DNA of 17,253 nucleotides from Candidatus Moraniibacteriota bacterium (GTDB taxonomy: Bacteria > Patescibacteriota > Minisyncoccia > Moranbacterales > UBA2206), in contig JAPLXF010000061.1 of NCBI GenBank assembly GCA_026396205.1, forward strand, positions 1 through 17,253, given 5' to 3'. Under the pieces are notes generated by a model. The model saw only the letters and a program-made list of their open reading frames with translations, did no database searches and had not been told where the DNA came from. Numbering within the stretch: the stretch's first letter is position 1; each line of letters opens with the position of its first letter. Positions 5,481-11,799 of the stretch are shown here, piece by piece. The position numbers were made by a program, and so were the translations under genes.

Positions 5481-5491
5481 GGAGGTGAAAT

Positions 5492-5833
5492 ATGGAAGGA
5501 CAACAAACAAATTCATCGGATGCGGAAAAAAATAAAGCTATGGCGATTGTCGGTTATATTATTCCGATACTTTTCTTCATTCCGCTGGTTAACGAATCAT
5601 CTAAAAACAGCCCTTTTGCCAAATTCCACGCCAATCAACAGCTTAACTTTCTGATTTTTACAGTAGTCGGTTACATTGTTTCGACAATTTTAATGTTTGT
5701 GATTATTGGTATTTTTCTTTGGGTGATTGTAGTTATAATGAGTATAGTTTTCCTGATTATGGGAATTATCAATGCAGCTAACGGCACTATGAAAAAACTG
5801 CCCATTATCGGAGGATTCCAAATTATCAAATAG
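5492..5833 (+). CDS. DUF4870 family membrane protein
   Basis: A 113-residue protein with membrane segments at ~15-31, ~51-71 and ~72-97. It has the family-type FAKFHANQQL motif (residues 42-51) and a C-terminal LPIIGGFQIIK. DUF4870 proteins are small integral membrane proteins, distantly like Tic20, of unknown function. It has the strongest SD in the window (GGAGGAGGTG at 5478-5487), in contrast to the core genes. The SD abuts a hairpin in the long leader, so translational control is plausible (inference). It appears monocistronic, with its own promoter and a terminator-like hairpin after the stop. Confidence 0.8.
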   Translation: MEGQQTNSSDAEKNKAMAIVGYIIPILFFIPLVNESSKNSPFAKFHANQQLNFLIFTVVGYIVSTILMFVIIGIFLWVIVVIMSIVFLIMGIINAANGTMKKLPIIGGFQIIK

Positions 5834-5845
5834 TTCTATATCTAT

Positions 5846-5878
5846 AAAACAGCTGCTGCTTTTAATGGTGGCTGTTTT
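5846..5878 (+). terminator. Probable terminator after DUF4870
   Basis: AAAACAGC (5846-5853) pairs with GCTGTTTT (5871-5878), with a 17-nt loop. The T run lies inside the 3' arm and is followed by GCTTT. It is moderate in strength. Confidence 0.5.
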
Positions 5879-5892
5879 GCTTTATAATGAAG

Positions 5893-5929
5893 TTACGAAA
5901 TACGAATCAGTTACGAATATACGAATACG
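5893..5929 (+). repeat. Short tandem array of TACGAA units
   Basis: TTACGAA (5893-5899), ATACGAA (5900-5906), TTACGAA (5911-5917) and TATACGAA (5918-5925) occur in the pyk upstream region. Spacing is 7-8 bp with a 4-nt interruption, so it is less regular than the other arrays. Confidence 0.6.
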
Positions 5930-5962
5930 CATTAATATTTAATTAGTAGAAAATAAAACTTT

Positions 5963-7093
5963 ATGACGCGCACTAAAATTATTGCTACCATCGGTCCTGC
6001 TTCAGCCCAAAAAGAAACTTTGCGGGAAATGATCAAAGCCGGCATGGATATTGTCCGGATTAATTTTTCCCATGGAACGCATGAATCCAATGGCCGACTG
6101 ATAAATTATATTAAAGAGTTGAATAAAGAAATGGGAACCGCCGTTGGCGTTATGGCGGATTTCCAGGGACCGAGAATCAGAATATTGGTTGGCGAGGATT
6201 TAAATATAAAACCAGGTGAAATTATAAGAGTTTCAGATACAGCATCGTTTCCAAATTACCAATTACCAATTACCAATTACCAACCCGCTGCGCCAAAGCT
6301 TCAGCGAGGCGAGTTAAATCCCAATGACCAAATTTCCAAATTATTTTTTTTAGATTATCCAAGAATTATTAATAACATAGAAATCGGCAATGAGATTTTA
6401 ATTGAAGATGGGTTGATGGAAGTAAAAGTCATAAAAAAAGCCAAAGAATTTTTGGAAGCCGAAGTGATTGCCGGCGGAACAGTCAAAAATCACAAAGGCG
6501 TTAATATTCCCGATGCTAAATTGAATATTCCGGCGGTAACGGAAAAAGATGAAAAAGATATGCAGTTTGCCTTGAGCCAAGCTGTGGATTTTTTAGCCTT
6601 TTCTTTTGTGAGCAATGGGAATGAGATAAGGGAAATAAGGGAAAAAATTGGAGGTAAATCGGGGAAATTTGGGGTAACTCCAAAAATAGTTTCCAAAATT
6701 GAAAGAAAGGAAGCCATTAAAAACATTGACGAAATAATTTCCGCTTCTGATATGATTATGGTAGCGCGCGGGGATTTAGGCATAGAACTGCCGGAAAGTG
6801 AAGTTTTAATTCATCAGAAAGAAATAATCGGCAAATGTATCAAAGCCGGCAAGCCGGTAATTGTGGCGACGCAAATGCTCAATTCCATGATTGAAAATCC
6901 GCTGCCGACACGCGCGGAAGTTTCGGATGTTTCCAACGCCGTCATTGATCACGCTGATTATGTAATGCTTTCCGGAGAATCGGCTAATGGCAAGTATCCG
7001 GTAGAAGCGGTAAAAATGATGAATAAAATTATTGAAGATACGGAAGCCTCGCCTTTTGATGATAAGCCGCCAGCCTTTCTAGATGAAGTATAA
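5963..7093 (+). CDS. pyk: Pyruvate kinase, lacking the C-terminal regulatory domain
   Basis: Catalyses phosphoenolpyruvate + ADP to pyruvate + ATP, the last glycolytic step. It starts with TKIIATIGPAS and has NFSHGTHE, DFQGPRIR, KIVSKIERKEAIKNID, MVARGDLGIEL, ATQMLNSMIENPLPTRAE and VMLSGESANGKYPVEA, so the barrel and active-site landmarks are present. The 376 residues end just after the barrel. The usual ~110-120-residue C-terminal domain (allosteric effector site) is absent, which suggests unregulated or differently regulated activity (inference). In the B domain, residues ~97-123 are encoded by an (AATTACC)x4 array plus a palindromic segment, giving an unusual ITNYQPAAPKLQRGELNP stretch. 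There is no SD. A 10-bp terminator hairpin follows the stop. Confidence 0.93.
   Translation: MTRTKIIATIGPASAQKETLREMIKAGMDIVRINFSHGTHESNGRLINYIKELNKEMGTAVGVMADFQGPRIRILVGEDLNIKPGEIIRVSDTASFPNYQLPITNYQPAAPKLQRGELNPNDQISKLFFLDYPRIINNIEIGNEILIEDGLMEVKVIKKAKEFLEAEVIAGGTVKNHKGVNIPDAKLNIPAVTEKDEKDMQFALSQAVDFLAFSFVSNGNEIREIREKIGGKSGKFGVTPKIVSKIERKEAIKNIDEIISASDMIMVARGDLGIELPESEVLIHQKEIIGKCIKAGKPVIVATQMLNSMIENPLPTRAEVSDVSNAVIDHADYVMLSGESANGKYPVEAVKMMNKIIEDTEASPFDDKPPAFLDEV
6251..6311 (+). repeat. Heptanucleotide array (AATTACC)x4 plus palindromic segment inside pyk
   Basis: AATTACC units lie at 6254-6260, 6261-6267, 6268-6274 and 6275-6281. They are followed by CGCTG (6286-6290) pairing with CAGCG (6302-6306) around CGCCAAAGCTT. 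The reverse-complement unit GGTAATT resembles the array flanking the four-helix-bundle gene. The whole segment is read in frame in pyk. Confidence 0.8.
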
Positions 7094-7128
7094 AAAGGTT
7101 GAATAAATTCCATAAACTTGTTAAATTA

Positions 7129-7154
7129 AAACGAGACAATTAAATGTCTCGTTT
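7129..7154 (+). terminator. Terminator after pyk
   Basis: The 10-bp perfect stem AAACGAGACA (7129-7138) / TGTCTCGTTT (7145-7154) has a 6-nt loop. The T tract lies at the end of the stem, followed by ATAAAT. It separates pyk from the tRNA gene. Confidence 0.7.
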
Positions 7155-7162
7155 ATAAATGT

Positions 7163-7252
7163 GGTGGGTTCGCATAGCGGTCTAGTGCGCTTGCTTGGAA
7201 AGCAAGTATGTTCGCAAGGGCATCATGAGTTCGAATCTCATACCCACCGCCA
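7163..7252 (+). tRNA. tRNA-Ser (anticodon GGA), CCA encoded
   Basis: The acceptor stem pairs GGTGGGT (7163-7169) with ACCCACC (7242-7248), followed by discriminator G and CCA at 7250-7252. The anticodon stem CTTGC/GCAAG closes a TTGGAAA loop with GGA at 7197-7199, reading UCC and UCU. A long variable arm (~18 nt) is typical of serine tRNAs. The T arm is ATGAG-TTCGAAT-CTCAT. Confidence 0.95.
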
Positions 7253-7264
7253 ATAAATTGTAAC

Positions 7265-7293
7265 TTGACTTTCTTGGATTTTTTTGCTAGGCT
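7265..7293 (+). promoter_or_regulatory. Candidate promoter for the small RNA downstream of tRNA-Ser
   Basis: TTGACT (7265-7270), a 17-bp spacer and TAGGCT (7288-7293). The start point would be near 7300. Confidence 0.45.
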
Positions 7294-7299
7294 ATTTTA

Positions 7300-7403
7300 A
7301 CCAGATAAAACAGAATTTCAGTTGGCATTGGGTGGGTGTTGCTGCCGCACACCGGAGGACAGAGTTCTCTCCAAGCTGGAAAGCTTGGCCCCATGCCTTT
7401 TTT
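7300..7403 (+). ncRNA. Unidentified structured small RNA with terminator-like closing stem
   Basis: GGCATTGGG (7324-7332) pairs with CCCCATGCC (7389-7397) with one mismatch and is followed by T6 (7398-7403). Inside are three arms: GGTGT(T)GC / GCACACC (7335-7342 with 7347-7353); GGAGG / TCTCC (7354-7358 with 7368-7372); and CCAAGCT-GGAA-AGCTTGG (7371-7388), a perfect 7-bp stem with a GNRA tetraloop. Arms 2 and 3 share 7371-7372. A promoter lies upstream. It lacks the SRP RNA domain IV core, tmRNA ends and RNase P RNA cores, so I cannot name it. Confidence 0.55.
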
Positions 7404-7416
7404 ATTTTGGAAAATA

Positions 7417-7455
7417 AAAGAAGCCTTGAGGAAATGAAATTTTTCCCAAGGCTTT
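7417..7455 (-). terminator. Bidirectional terminator-like hairpin
   Basis: AAGCCTTG (7421-7428) pairs with CAAGGCTT (7447-7454). On the minus strand it is followed by CTTTTATTTT and so ends the hypothetical gene at 7486-7797. On the plus strand a T8 run lies further downstream. Confidence 0.65.
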
Positions 7456-7485
7456 TATGGTTCTTAAGTTTTTTTTATTCCTTTT

Positions 7486-7797
7486 TTAAATCTTTCCCAT
7501 ATCTACAAGAAGTCTGCAAAGTTTTGCATGGGCACAGGAAGGAGGACCATCAGCTTCTATTTTAGCCGGTAGTCCTAATTTAGCGGATAGATCTTCGGAA
7601 AATGAAATACAACCCTTGGTATCGGAACAAATAAAACTAAAACTTGGAAGTTCTCCCGGAAAAGCTTTGTTAAGAACGCGATGAGTTGATAATTCCGCTT
7701 CCAATTTGATTTTATTCTGATCGGTTAGCAATAATCCATTAAAGATAATCTCCCGCTTATCTTCCTTTCCGGGCGTAAAAACTTCAGCGATGAGCAT
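7486..7797 (-). CDS. Hypothetical protein with four cysteines
   Basis: A 103-residue protein of no family I recognise. It starts at the ATG at 7797 with a clear AGGAGGG SD 7 nt away. There are no membrane segments. Cysteines at 57, 63, 88 and 93 (ICSDTKGC and SCAHAKLC) with a nearby H90 could form a metal site (inference). It has its own promoter (7883-7911) and terminator (7417-7455), and an 85-nt leader with a small hairpin (CCTCAAA/TTTGAGG, 7841-7860). It appears monocistronic, between the small RNA and a divergent operon. Confidence 0.7.
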   Translation of the reverse strand: MLIAEVFTPGKEDKREIIFNGLLLTDQNKIKLEAELSTHRVLNKAFPGELPSFSFICSDTKGCISFSEDLSAKLGLPAKIEADGPPSCAHAKLCRLLVDMGKI

Positions 7798-7882
7798 GAT
7801 GTTCCCTCCTAAAAAATATAAAATAGGTTTACATTTTTACCTCAAAACGATCTTTGAGGAGTTGTCTTAAGAACCAATTTCT

Positions 7883-7911
7883 TTTATAGCATACTTCCAA
7901 ATAAAAATCAA
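7883..7911 (-). promoter_or_regulatory. Promoter for the hypothetical gene at 7486-7797
   Basis: On the minus strand, TTGATT (7911-7906), a 17-bp spacer ending in TGC and TATAAA (7888-7883). It is divergent from the promoter at 7949. Confidence 0.7.
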
Positions 7912-7948
7912 GAGTCATTTTTTTAGCTTGAAAATAAACTAAAAATCT

Positions 7949-7977
7949 TTGACTTTGAGCTTCGGGCATGCTATAAT
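7949..7977 (+). promoter_or_regulatory. Near-consensus promoter giving a probably leaderless mRNA
   Basis: TTGACT (7949-7954), a 17-bp spacer ending in TGC and TATAAT (7972-7977). The expected start point, ~7 nt downstream, coincides with the ATG at 7984. Confidence 0.75.
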
Positions 7978-7983
7978 AGACAT

Positions 7984-8253
7984 ATGGAAAATTTTATTAA
8001 AGCTGATATTTTTTTCTTTATCACTTCAATCTTTGTAGTTATTTTAACTATCGTTCTAGCCATAGGCGCTTTTTATGTTATTGCTATTCTTAGAGATTTA
8101 AAGCATATTTCCGCCCGAGCCAAAGTGGAAGGCGACGAACTGATGGAAGATATAAAAAATTTGCGGCAGAATGTAAAAATTCAAGGCGCAGGGCTGAAAA
8201 GCATTTCGCGATTTTTTTCCTCGCTTTTTAATAAGAAAAAAAATAATCATTAA
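7984..8253 (+). CDS. Small membrane-anchored protein with DUF948-like layout
   Basis: An 89-residue protein with an N-terminal membrane segment (~8-36, very hydrophobic), an amphipathic helix (ILRDLKHISARAKVEGDEL, MEDIKNLRQNV) and a basic tail. The layout resembles DUF948-type small membrane proteins, whose role is unknown; this is similarity of layout rather than a firm assignment. The start lies where transcription from the 7949 promoter should begin. It forms an operon with the YtxH-like gene, separated by the 64-nt three-way-junction element. Confidence 0.75.
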   Translation: MENFIKADIFFFITSIFVVILTIVLAIGAFYVIAILRDLKHISARAKVEGDELMEDIKNLRQNVKIQGAGLKSISRFFSSLFNKKKNNH

Positions 8254-8256
8254 TTC

Positions 8257-8320
8257 ACCCTATGGAGTAAATTTTGCTTCGCAAAATTATTTTTTCAAAG
8301 AAAAAATTACTCTATAGGGT
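8257..8320 (+). ncRNA. 64-nt three-way-junction element, copy 1
   Basis: The outer stem ACCCTATGGAGTA (8257-8269) pairs with TACTCTATAGGGT (8308-8320): 13 bp with one G-U. Arm 1 is AATTTTGC-TTC-GCAAAATT (8270-8288). Arm 2 is ATTTTTTC-AAA-GAAAAAAT (8289-8307). Every base is paired except the two 3-nt loops. It starts 3 nt after the upstream stop and ends 8 nt before the ATG at 8329. AGGG in the outer stem could act as a sequestered SD. Confidence 0.85.
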
Positions 8321-8328
8321 AAAAAATT

Positions 8329-8682
8329 ATGGGAACAAAAAAGAAATTGGGAATTGGTGCTGGCTTGGCGGCGGTAGCCGTTGCAGCGGCCGGAATATAC
8401 TTTCTCTACGGCACTAAAAAAGGCGCTAAAACCAGAAAGCAAATCAGGGGCTGGATGCTCAAAGCTAAAGGCGAGATTCTGGAAAAGATGGAAAATATGA
8501 AAGATTTGAGCGAAGAAGCTTACGACAAAATAATTGACGAAGTAAGTGCCAAATACAAAGTCGTAAAAAGTATAGACAAAAAAGACTTAGAGCAATTTGC
8601 CAAAGAGTTGAAATCGCATTGGAAAGATATCAAGAAAGAAATGGACAAAAAAATCAATCCCAAAAAAGGCAAGAGAAAATAA
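8329..8682 (+). CDS. YtxH-like general-stress-type protein
   Basis: A 117-residue protein. N-terminal KKKLGIGAGLAAVAVAAAGIYFLY is a membrane or signal-anchor segment (broken here: basic start, then ~residues 8-26), followed by GTKKGAKTRKQIRGWMLKAKGEI as in YtxH-type proteins. The rest is a charged helical domain ending in a lysine-rich tail. The function of YtxH proteins is not established; some are stress-induced. It shares the transcript of the preceding small membrane protein, but its start lies 8 nt after a stable RNA junction that may regulate it (inference). A strong terminator follows. Confidence 0.7.
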   Translation: MGTKKKLGIGAGLAAVAVAAAGIYFLYGTKKGAKTRKQIRGWMLKAKGEILEKMENMKDLSEEAYDKIIDEVSAKYKVVKSIDKKDLEQFAKELKSHWKDIKKEMDKKINPKKGKRK

Positions 8683-8701
8683 ATTTTTTTAAAAGAATTT
8701 T

Positions 8702-8741
8702 AAAGAGCCCTCGGAATTTATTCCTTGGGCTCTTTCTTTTT
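8702..8741 (+). terminator. Intrinsic terminator after the YtxH-like gene
   Basis: AAAGAGCCC (8702-8710) pairs with GGGCTCTTT (8727-8735), with an additional inner GGAAT/ATTCC pairing, followed by CTTTTTT. It can also serve the convergent minus-strand gene, whose stop is at 8741. Confidence 0.85.
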
Positions 8742-9121
8742 TAGAAGGGTATTTCTCCGGCGCGTATTTTTTCATCCAGTTTCAATAATTCTTTATAATC
8801 TATTGGCGGAACAATTTCTCCGGACCGGATCAGTTCTTCCATTTCAAACTGTTTAGCATCATCTATGAGACAGCGTAATTCTTCCTTCCTTTTCTTTGCT
8901 TTTTGACTTCTTGCCTTTCCGGGTTTTTCTCCAGCTCTAGCTCTGAAAATTTTGGAAACTTCAGAACTGTATTTTTTCATTTCGCTTCCAATTTCTTTGC
9001 TAAAACTATTTAAAATAAAATGTTTGATAGGCCGAAAACAATACTTGCCGTTTTTCTCTGCGTCAGCTTCTATTTTATCTGCAATTCTTCTTACTATAGC
9101 TGCCAAGGTTTTATCATTCAT
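8741..9121 (-). CDS. Hypothetical protein
   Basis: A 126-residue charged, helical protein of no family I recognise. The start is the ATG at 9119-9121 (MNDKTLAAIVRRIADKIEAD), chosen because AAGGAGGG lies directly upstream and the promoter is at 9181-9209; a longer frame to 9178 would ignore this SD. A lysine/arginine-rich central segment (ARAGEKPGKARSQKAKKRKE) precedes an acidic C-terminal half. There are no membrane segments or cysteine clusters. The repeated IRSGEIVPP and IRAGEIPF motifs near the end are internally similar. The basic centre would suit nucleic-acid binding, but that is a guess. Confidence 0.7.
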   Translation of the reverse strand: MNDKTLAAIVRRIADKIEADAEKNGKYCFRPIKHFILNSFSKEIGSEMKKYSSEVSKIFRARAGEKPGKARSQKAKKRKEELRCLIDDAKQFEMEELIRSGEIVPPIDYKELLKLDEKIRAGEIPF

Positions 9122-9180
9122 TTTTCCCTCCTTCTCGAATTGAAATAGTTGATAAAATGCAGTCAAAGAACTAACCATAT

Positions 9181-9209
9181 AGTATATATTAATTTATCTC
9201 TTTTGTCAA
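9181..9209 (-). promoter_or_regulatory. Consensus promoter for the gene at 8741-9121
   Basis: On the minus strand, TTGACA (9209-9204), a 17-bp spacer and TATACT (9186-9181). The expected leader is ~50 nt and ends in AAGGAGGG. Confidence 0.8.
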
Positions 9210-9219
9210 GGGGAATGTT

Positions 9220-9999
9220 CTATTTTCTGAATTTGTCATAATGCTCTATTTTTTCTTGGTTTTTATTGCCTTTATACTCCTTGCTAAATTCTTGCCGGGC
9301 GATTACGGCGGCATAAATTTTTTTCGCGCCGCTTTCTTTTAAAACTTTGGCGCATTCGAATAAAGTTGAGCCAGTGGTAGCAATGTCGTCAATTAGCAAA
9401 ACTCTTCTATTTTTAATTTCCGTATTGTCTTGAATAGCAAAAGCAGCTTGGATATTTTTCTGCCTTTCCCAATAATTTTTTACTTTCATCTGCGGAGAAG
9501 TATATTTTTTTCTGATCAGAATATTTTTTAAAACCGGAATAACCAACCCCGGCGTTAAATTAGCAGAAACATAATCGGCTAAAAGTTCCGCCTGATTGAA
9601 ACCTCGCCAGCGCAGGCGCCGCCTATGGAGCGGGACAGGGATAATAAAATCCGGAATGTCAATTTGGGATTTAAGAATAGCTTGAACCAGCAGTTTTCCC
9701 AGCGGCTCTCTCAAATCTTGGATGAAATTATATTTATACAAATGAACCAGTTTGGAAATATTATCTTCCTGATATTTGGCGGCGACAATTAAGGATTTTA
9801 AAGGACTTAAAGGTTTGCATTTAGGACAGGATTCGCCTTTTTCGGTTATATATCTTTCACAAACCGGACAAACCTGCAAATCCAAGACTTTGATTTTTTT
9901 AAGGCATTCCTCACAAAGCCAAAAATTATCTTTTCTGCAAGCCAGGCAAAAGATGGGGAATAAAGTATCCAGAATAATATTTTTAACTTTGGTTAGCAT
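9220..9999 (-). CDS. comF: ComF-family phosphoribosyltransferase-like protein
   Basis: A 259-residue protein from the ATG at 9999 (MLTKVKNIILDTLFP). The N-terminal zinc-binding cysteines are CLACRKDNFWLCEEC and CPVCERYITEKGESCPKC. A phosphoribosyltransferase domain follows, with PVPLHRRRLRWRGFNQAE and the PRPP-loop motif VLLIDDIATTGSTL. ComF proteins act in the cytoplasm during uptake of transforming DNA in competent bacteria; the exact role is uncertain. The neighbouring type IV pilus operon, transcribed divergently, fits a DNA-uptake context. The frame continues 10 codons upstream, but that extension would overlap the -10 promoter element, so the internal ATG is preferred. Confidence 0.88.
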   Translation of the reverse strand: MLTKVKNIILDTLFPIFCLACRKDNFWLCEECLKKIKVLDLQVCPVCERYITEKGESCPKCKPLSPLKSLIVAAKYQEDNISKLVHLYKYNFIQDLREPLGKLLVQAILKSQIDIPDFIIPVPLHRRRLRWRGFNQAELLADYVSANLTPGLVIPVLKNILIRKKYTSPQMKVKNYWERQKNIQAAFAIQDNTEIKNRRVLLIDDIATTGSTLFECAKVLKESGAKKIYAAVIARQEFSKEYKGNKNQEKIEHYDKFRK

Positions 10000-10012
10000 A
10001 CAAGTTGTCTGT

Positions 10013-10018
10013 ATTATA
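10013..10018 (-). promoter_or_regulatory. Extended -10 promoter for comF
   Basis: TGCTATAAT on the minus strand, with TATAAT at 10018-10013. Transcription would begin near 10006, about 7 nt before the comF ATG. No good -35 is visible. Confidence 0.55.
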
Positions 10019-10098
10019 GCAAACTGCACTTCATAATCCCGCCGTGGCGAGACCTTACGCTGTGGATAACTGCCATTATGGTTGCTTGCTTAAAAATG

Positions 10099-10107
10099 TG
10101 GTATAAT
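10099..10107 (+). promoter_or_regulatory. Extended -10 promoter for the pil operon
   Basis: TGGTATAAT, with TATAAT at 10102-10107 and a weak -35 candidate (TGGTTG, 10079-10084, 17-bp spacer). The leader is ~32 nt before pilM. I see no other strong promoter ahead of pilM. Confidence 0.6.
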
Positions 10108-10145
10108 TTAATCAAAGTTGATAACCATAACAAAAACAAATAACT

Positions 10146-11207
10146 ATGTTTGGATTTGGAGAAAATAGTTTTTTAGGCGTTGATGTCGGAACGTCTTCTA
10201 TTAAGTTGGCGGAAATTGAAATTAAAGACAATAAGCCGATTCTTTCCAATTACGCTTGGATGAAAAATACCAATTCAGAAAAGGATTTTGATCAGAATAA
10301 ATTTGAAGTGGTGCTTCCGGAATATTTAAAAAGAATGGTGAAAGAAGCCAAATTCGGAAGCAGGCGGCAAGTTTTTGCTTCCATTCCGGCTTTTGGCGGC
10401 TTCATTACTCTGATTGAATGTCCGATAATGTCCAAAGAAGAACTGGATAAAGCCATAAAACTGGAGGCGAAAAAATATATTCCCACTTCACTGGATGAAG
10501 TAGTTCTTAATTGGGGAGTGCTGGGAGGCAAGAAAGGCGGCAATCCGGCTGATCAAAAAAGCTTGCAGGTGCTTTTGGTGGCGGCTCCAAAAATCAAAAT
10601 TGCCAAACAGGAAAAGTTCATTCAGGAAGCCGGCTTAAAACTGCGTTCCATTGAAATAGAAAGTTTTTCTTTAGTGCGCTCGCTGATCGGCAATGATCCG
10701 GGCAATTTCATCATTATTGATATCGGCGCCCGAGTCTGTAATATGGTTTTGGTTGAAGGCGGCGAAATAAAAGTGAACCGTAATATTAACGCCGGCGGCC
10801 GGAATATCACTAAAGAAATTGCGCGCAATATGAATATCGATGAAGAGCGGGCTGAAAAAATGAAAATTTCCAGCCGGAATATGTTGGAAAGCCAAGAATC
10901 AAAGCTTATCTTTCCCATTCTGGATTTGATTATTCAAGAAACCAAAAGAGTGATTTTGAATTATTACGGCAGTGAGAAAAATGTTCCGCTCAACGGAATA
11001 ATTATTTCCGGAGGCACAGCCAATTTTTCCGGATTAGCCAATTATCTGCAAGACAAACTGGGACTGCGAACGATTGTCGGCAATCCTTTGGGCAGAGTAG
11101 CTTACAATTCCCAGCTGGAACCTAAGTTGGGCCTGATTAAAACCCAAATGGCGGTCTGTCTTGGGTTAGCACTCAAGGGAGTGGAAGAATATTTTAAATC
11201 CAAATAA
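10146..11207 (+). CDS. pilM: Type IV pilus assembly protein PilM (actin-like ATPase)
   Basis: A 353-residue cytoplasmic protein of the actin-like ATPase fold. The phosphate-1 motif is GVDVGTSSIK (11-20), the phosphate-2 motif IIIDIGARVCNMVL (~190-203), and the adenosine-type motif IIISGGTANFSGL (~284-296), in the order expected for PilM. PilM binds the N-terminus of PilN and links the inner-membrane alignment complex to the motor ATPases. It is the first gene of the operon, 46 bp before pilN, which matches the usual pilMNO order. There is no SD; an A-rich leader precedes the ATG. Confidence 0.92.
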   Translation: MFGFGENSFLGVDVGTSSIKLAEIEIKDNKPILSNYAWMKNTNSEKDFDQNKFEVVLPEYLKRMVKEAKFGSRRQVFASIPAFGGFITLIECPIMSKEELDKAIKLEAKKYIPTSLDEVVLNWGVLGGKKGGNPADQKSLQVLLVAAPKIKIAKQEKFIQEAGLKLRSIEIESFSLVRSLIGNDPGNFIIIDIGARVCNMVLVEGGEIKVNRNINAGGRNITKEIARNMNIDEERAEKMKISSRNMLESQESKLIFPILDLIIQETKRVILNYYGSEKNVPLNGIIISGGTANFSGLANYLQDKLGLRTIVGNPLGRVAYNSQLEPKLGLIKTQMAVCLGLALKGVEEYFKSK

Positions 11208-11253
11208 TTAATTTAATTTAATCGCTGATTTTTTTCGGTGATTTAAAAAATAT

Positions 11254-11769
11254 ATGGATATAAATCTTAAAACAACGCCGGCGGATAATAGCGACCAAGG
11301 AGACAGAAAAACTCTATATTTTATCGGCGGAACAATACTAATCATCGCCCTGATTTATTTCGGCCTGATGTTTTCTGTCAATCTGGTCAAGCAACAGACG
11401 GAAGAACTAAATGCCCAAATTAAAGTGGAGAATGATAAATTGGCCGGGAATAAAGGCATTAAAGTGGCTGATTTTCAAAAAAGAATGGACACTTCCAAGA
11501 GCTTGGTACTGGCCAAAGATTTAGCCACTGAAAGCTTGATGAAGACGGAGGCTTTAATTGTCGACGGTTCTTATTTAGATTTATTCTCATTTGACAAGGA
11601 AAAGGGAACGGTGGCGGTGGAATGTGTGGTCACTAATTTCAATATCTCGGCCAAGCAGATTCTTAATTTCAGAAATTCCGATTATTTTGCCGGGTTTGTT
11701 TCCGGAGTCCAGTCTTCCATCGAGAAAGACGGGAAAGTCAGGACGAAAATGGAATTGAAAATAAAATAA
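11254..11769 (+). CDS. pilN: PilN-like type IV pilus inner-membrane protein
   Basis: A 171-residue protein with a short cytoplasmic tail starting MDINLKTTP, a membrane segment (~20-42), a coiled-coil stretch (KQQTEELNAQIKVENDKL) and a C-terminal alpha/beta domain. The INLKTTP-type N-terminus resembles the INLLP-type motif that PilN inserts into PilM. Sequence similarity in this family is low, so position between pilM and a PilO-like gene and the topology carry much of the assignment. No SD is present, and the gene starts after an AT-rich spacer. Confidence 0.75.
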   Translation: MDINLKTTPADNSDQGDRKTLYFIGGTILIIALIYFGLMFSVNLVKQQTEELNAQIKVENDKLAGNKGIKVADFQKRMDTSKSLVLAKDLATESLMKTEALIVDGSYLDLFSFDKEKGTVAVECVVTNFNISAKQILNFRNSDYFAGFVSGVQSSIEKDGKVRTKMELKIK

Positions 11770-11799
11770 TTTTTTAATTTAATTTTAAAATCAAAAAAT

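Noticed and set aside
5403..5654. Plus-strand 83-codon ORF overlapping the DUF4870 start
   Set aside because: It runs out of frame through the SD hairpin and DUF4870 coding sequence; DUF4870 has the SD and a family match.
7300..7403. Small SRP RNA (ffs)
   Set aside because: There is a GGAA tetraloop, but its stem is a perfect duplex without the asymmetric AGCAG/CAGG internal loop that defines domain IV.
7284..7565. Plus-strand 93-codon ORF across the small RNA
   Set aside because: It spans the RNA, its terminator and the antisense of a better-supported gene, and shows no SD or protein family pattern.
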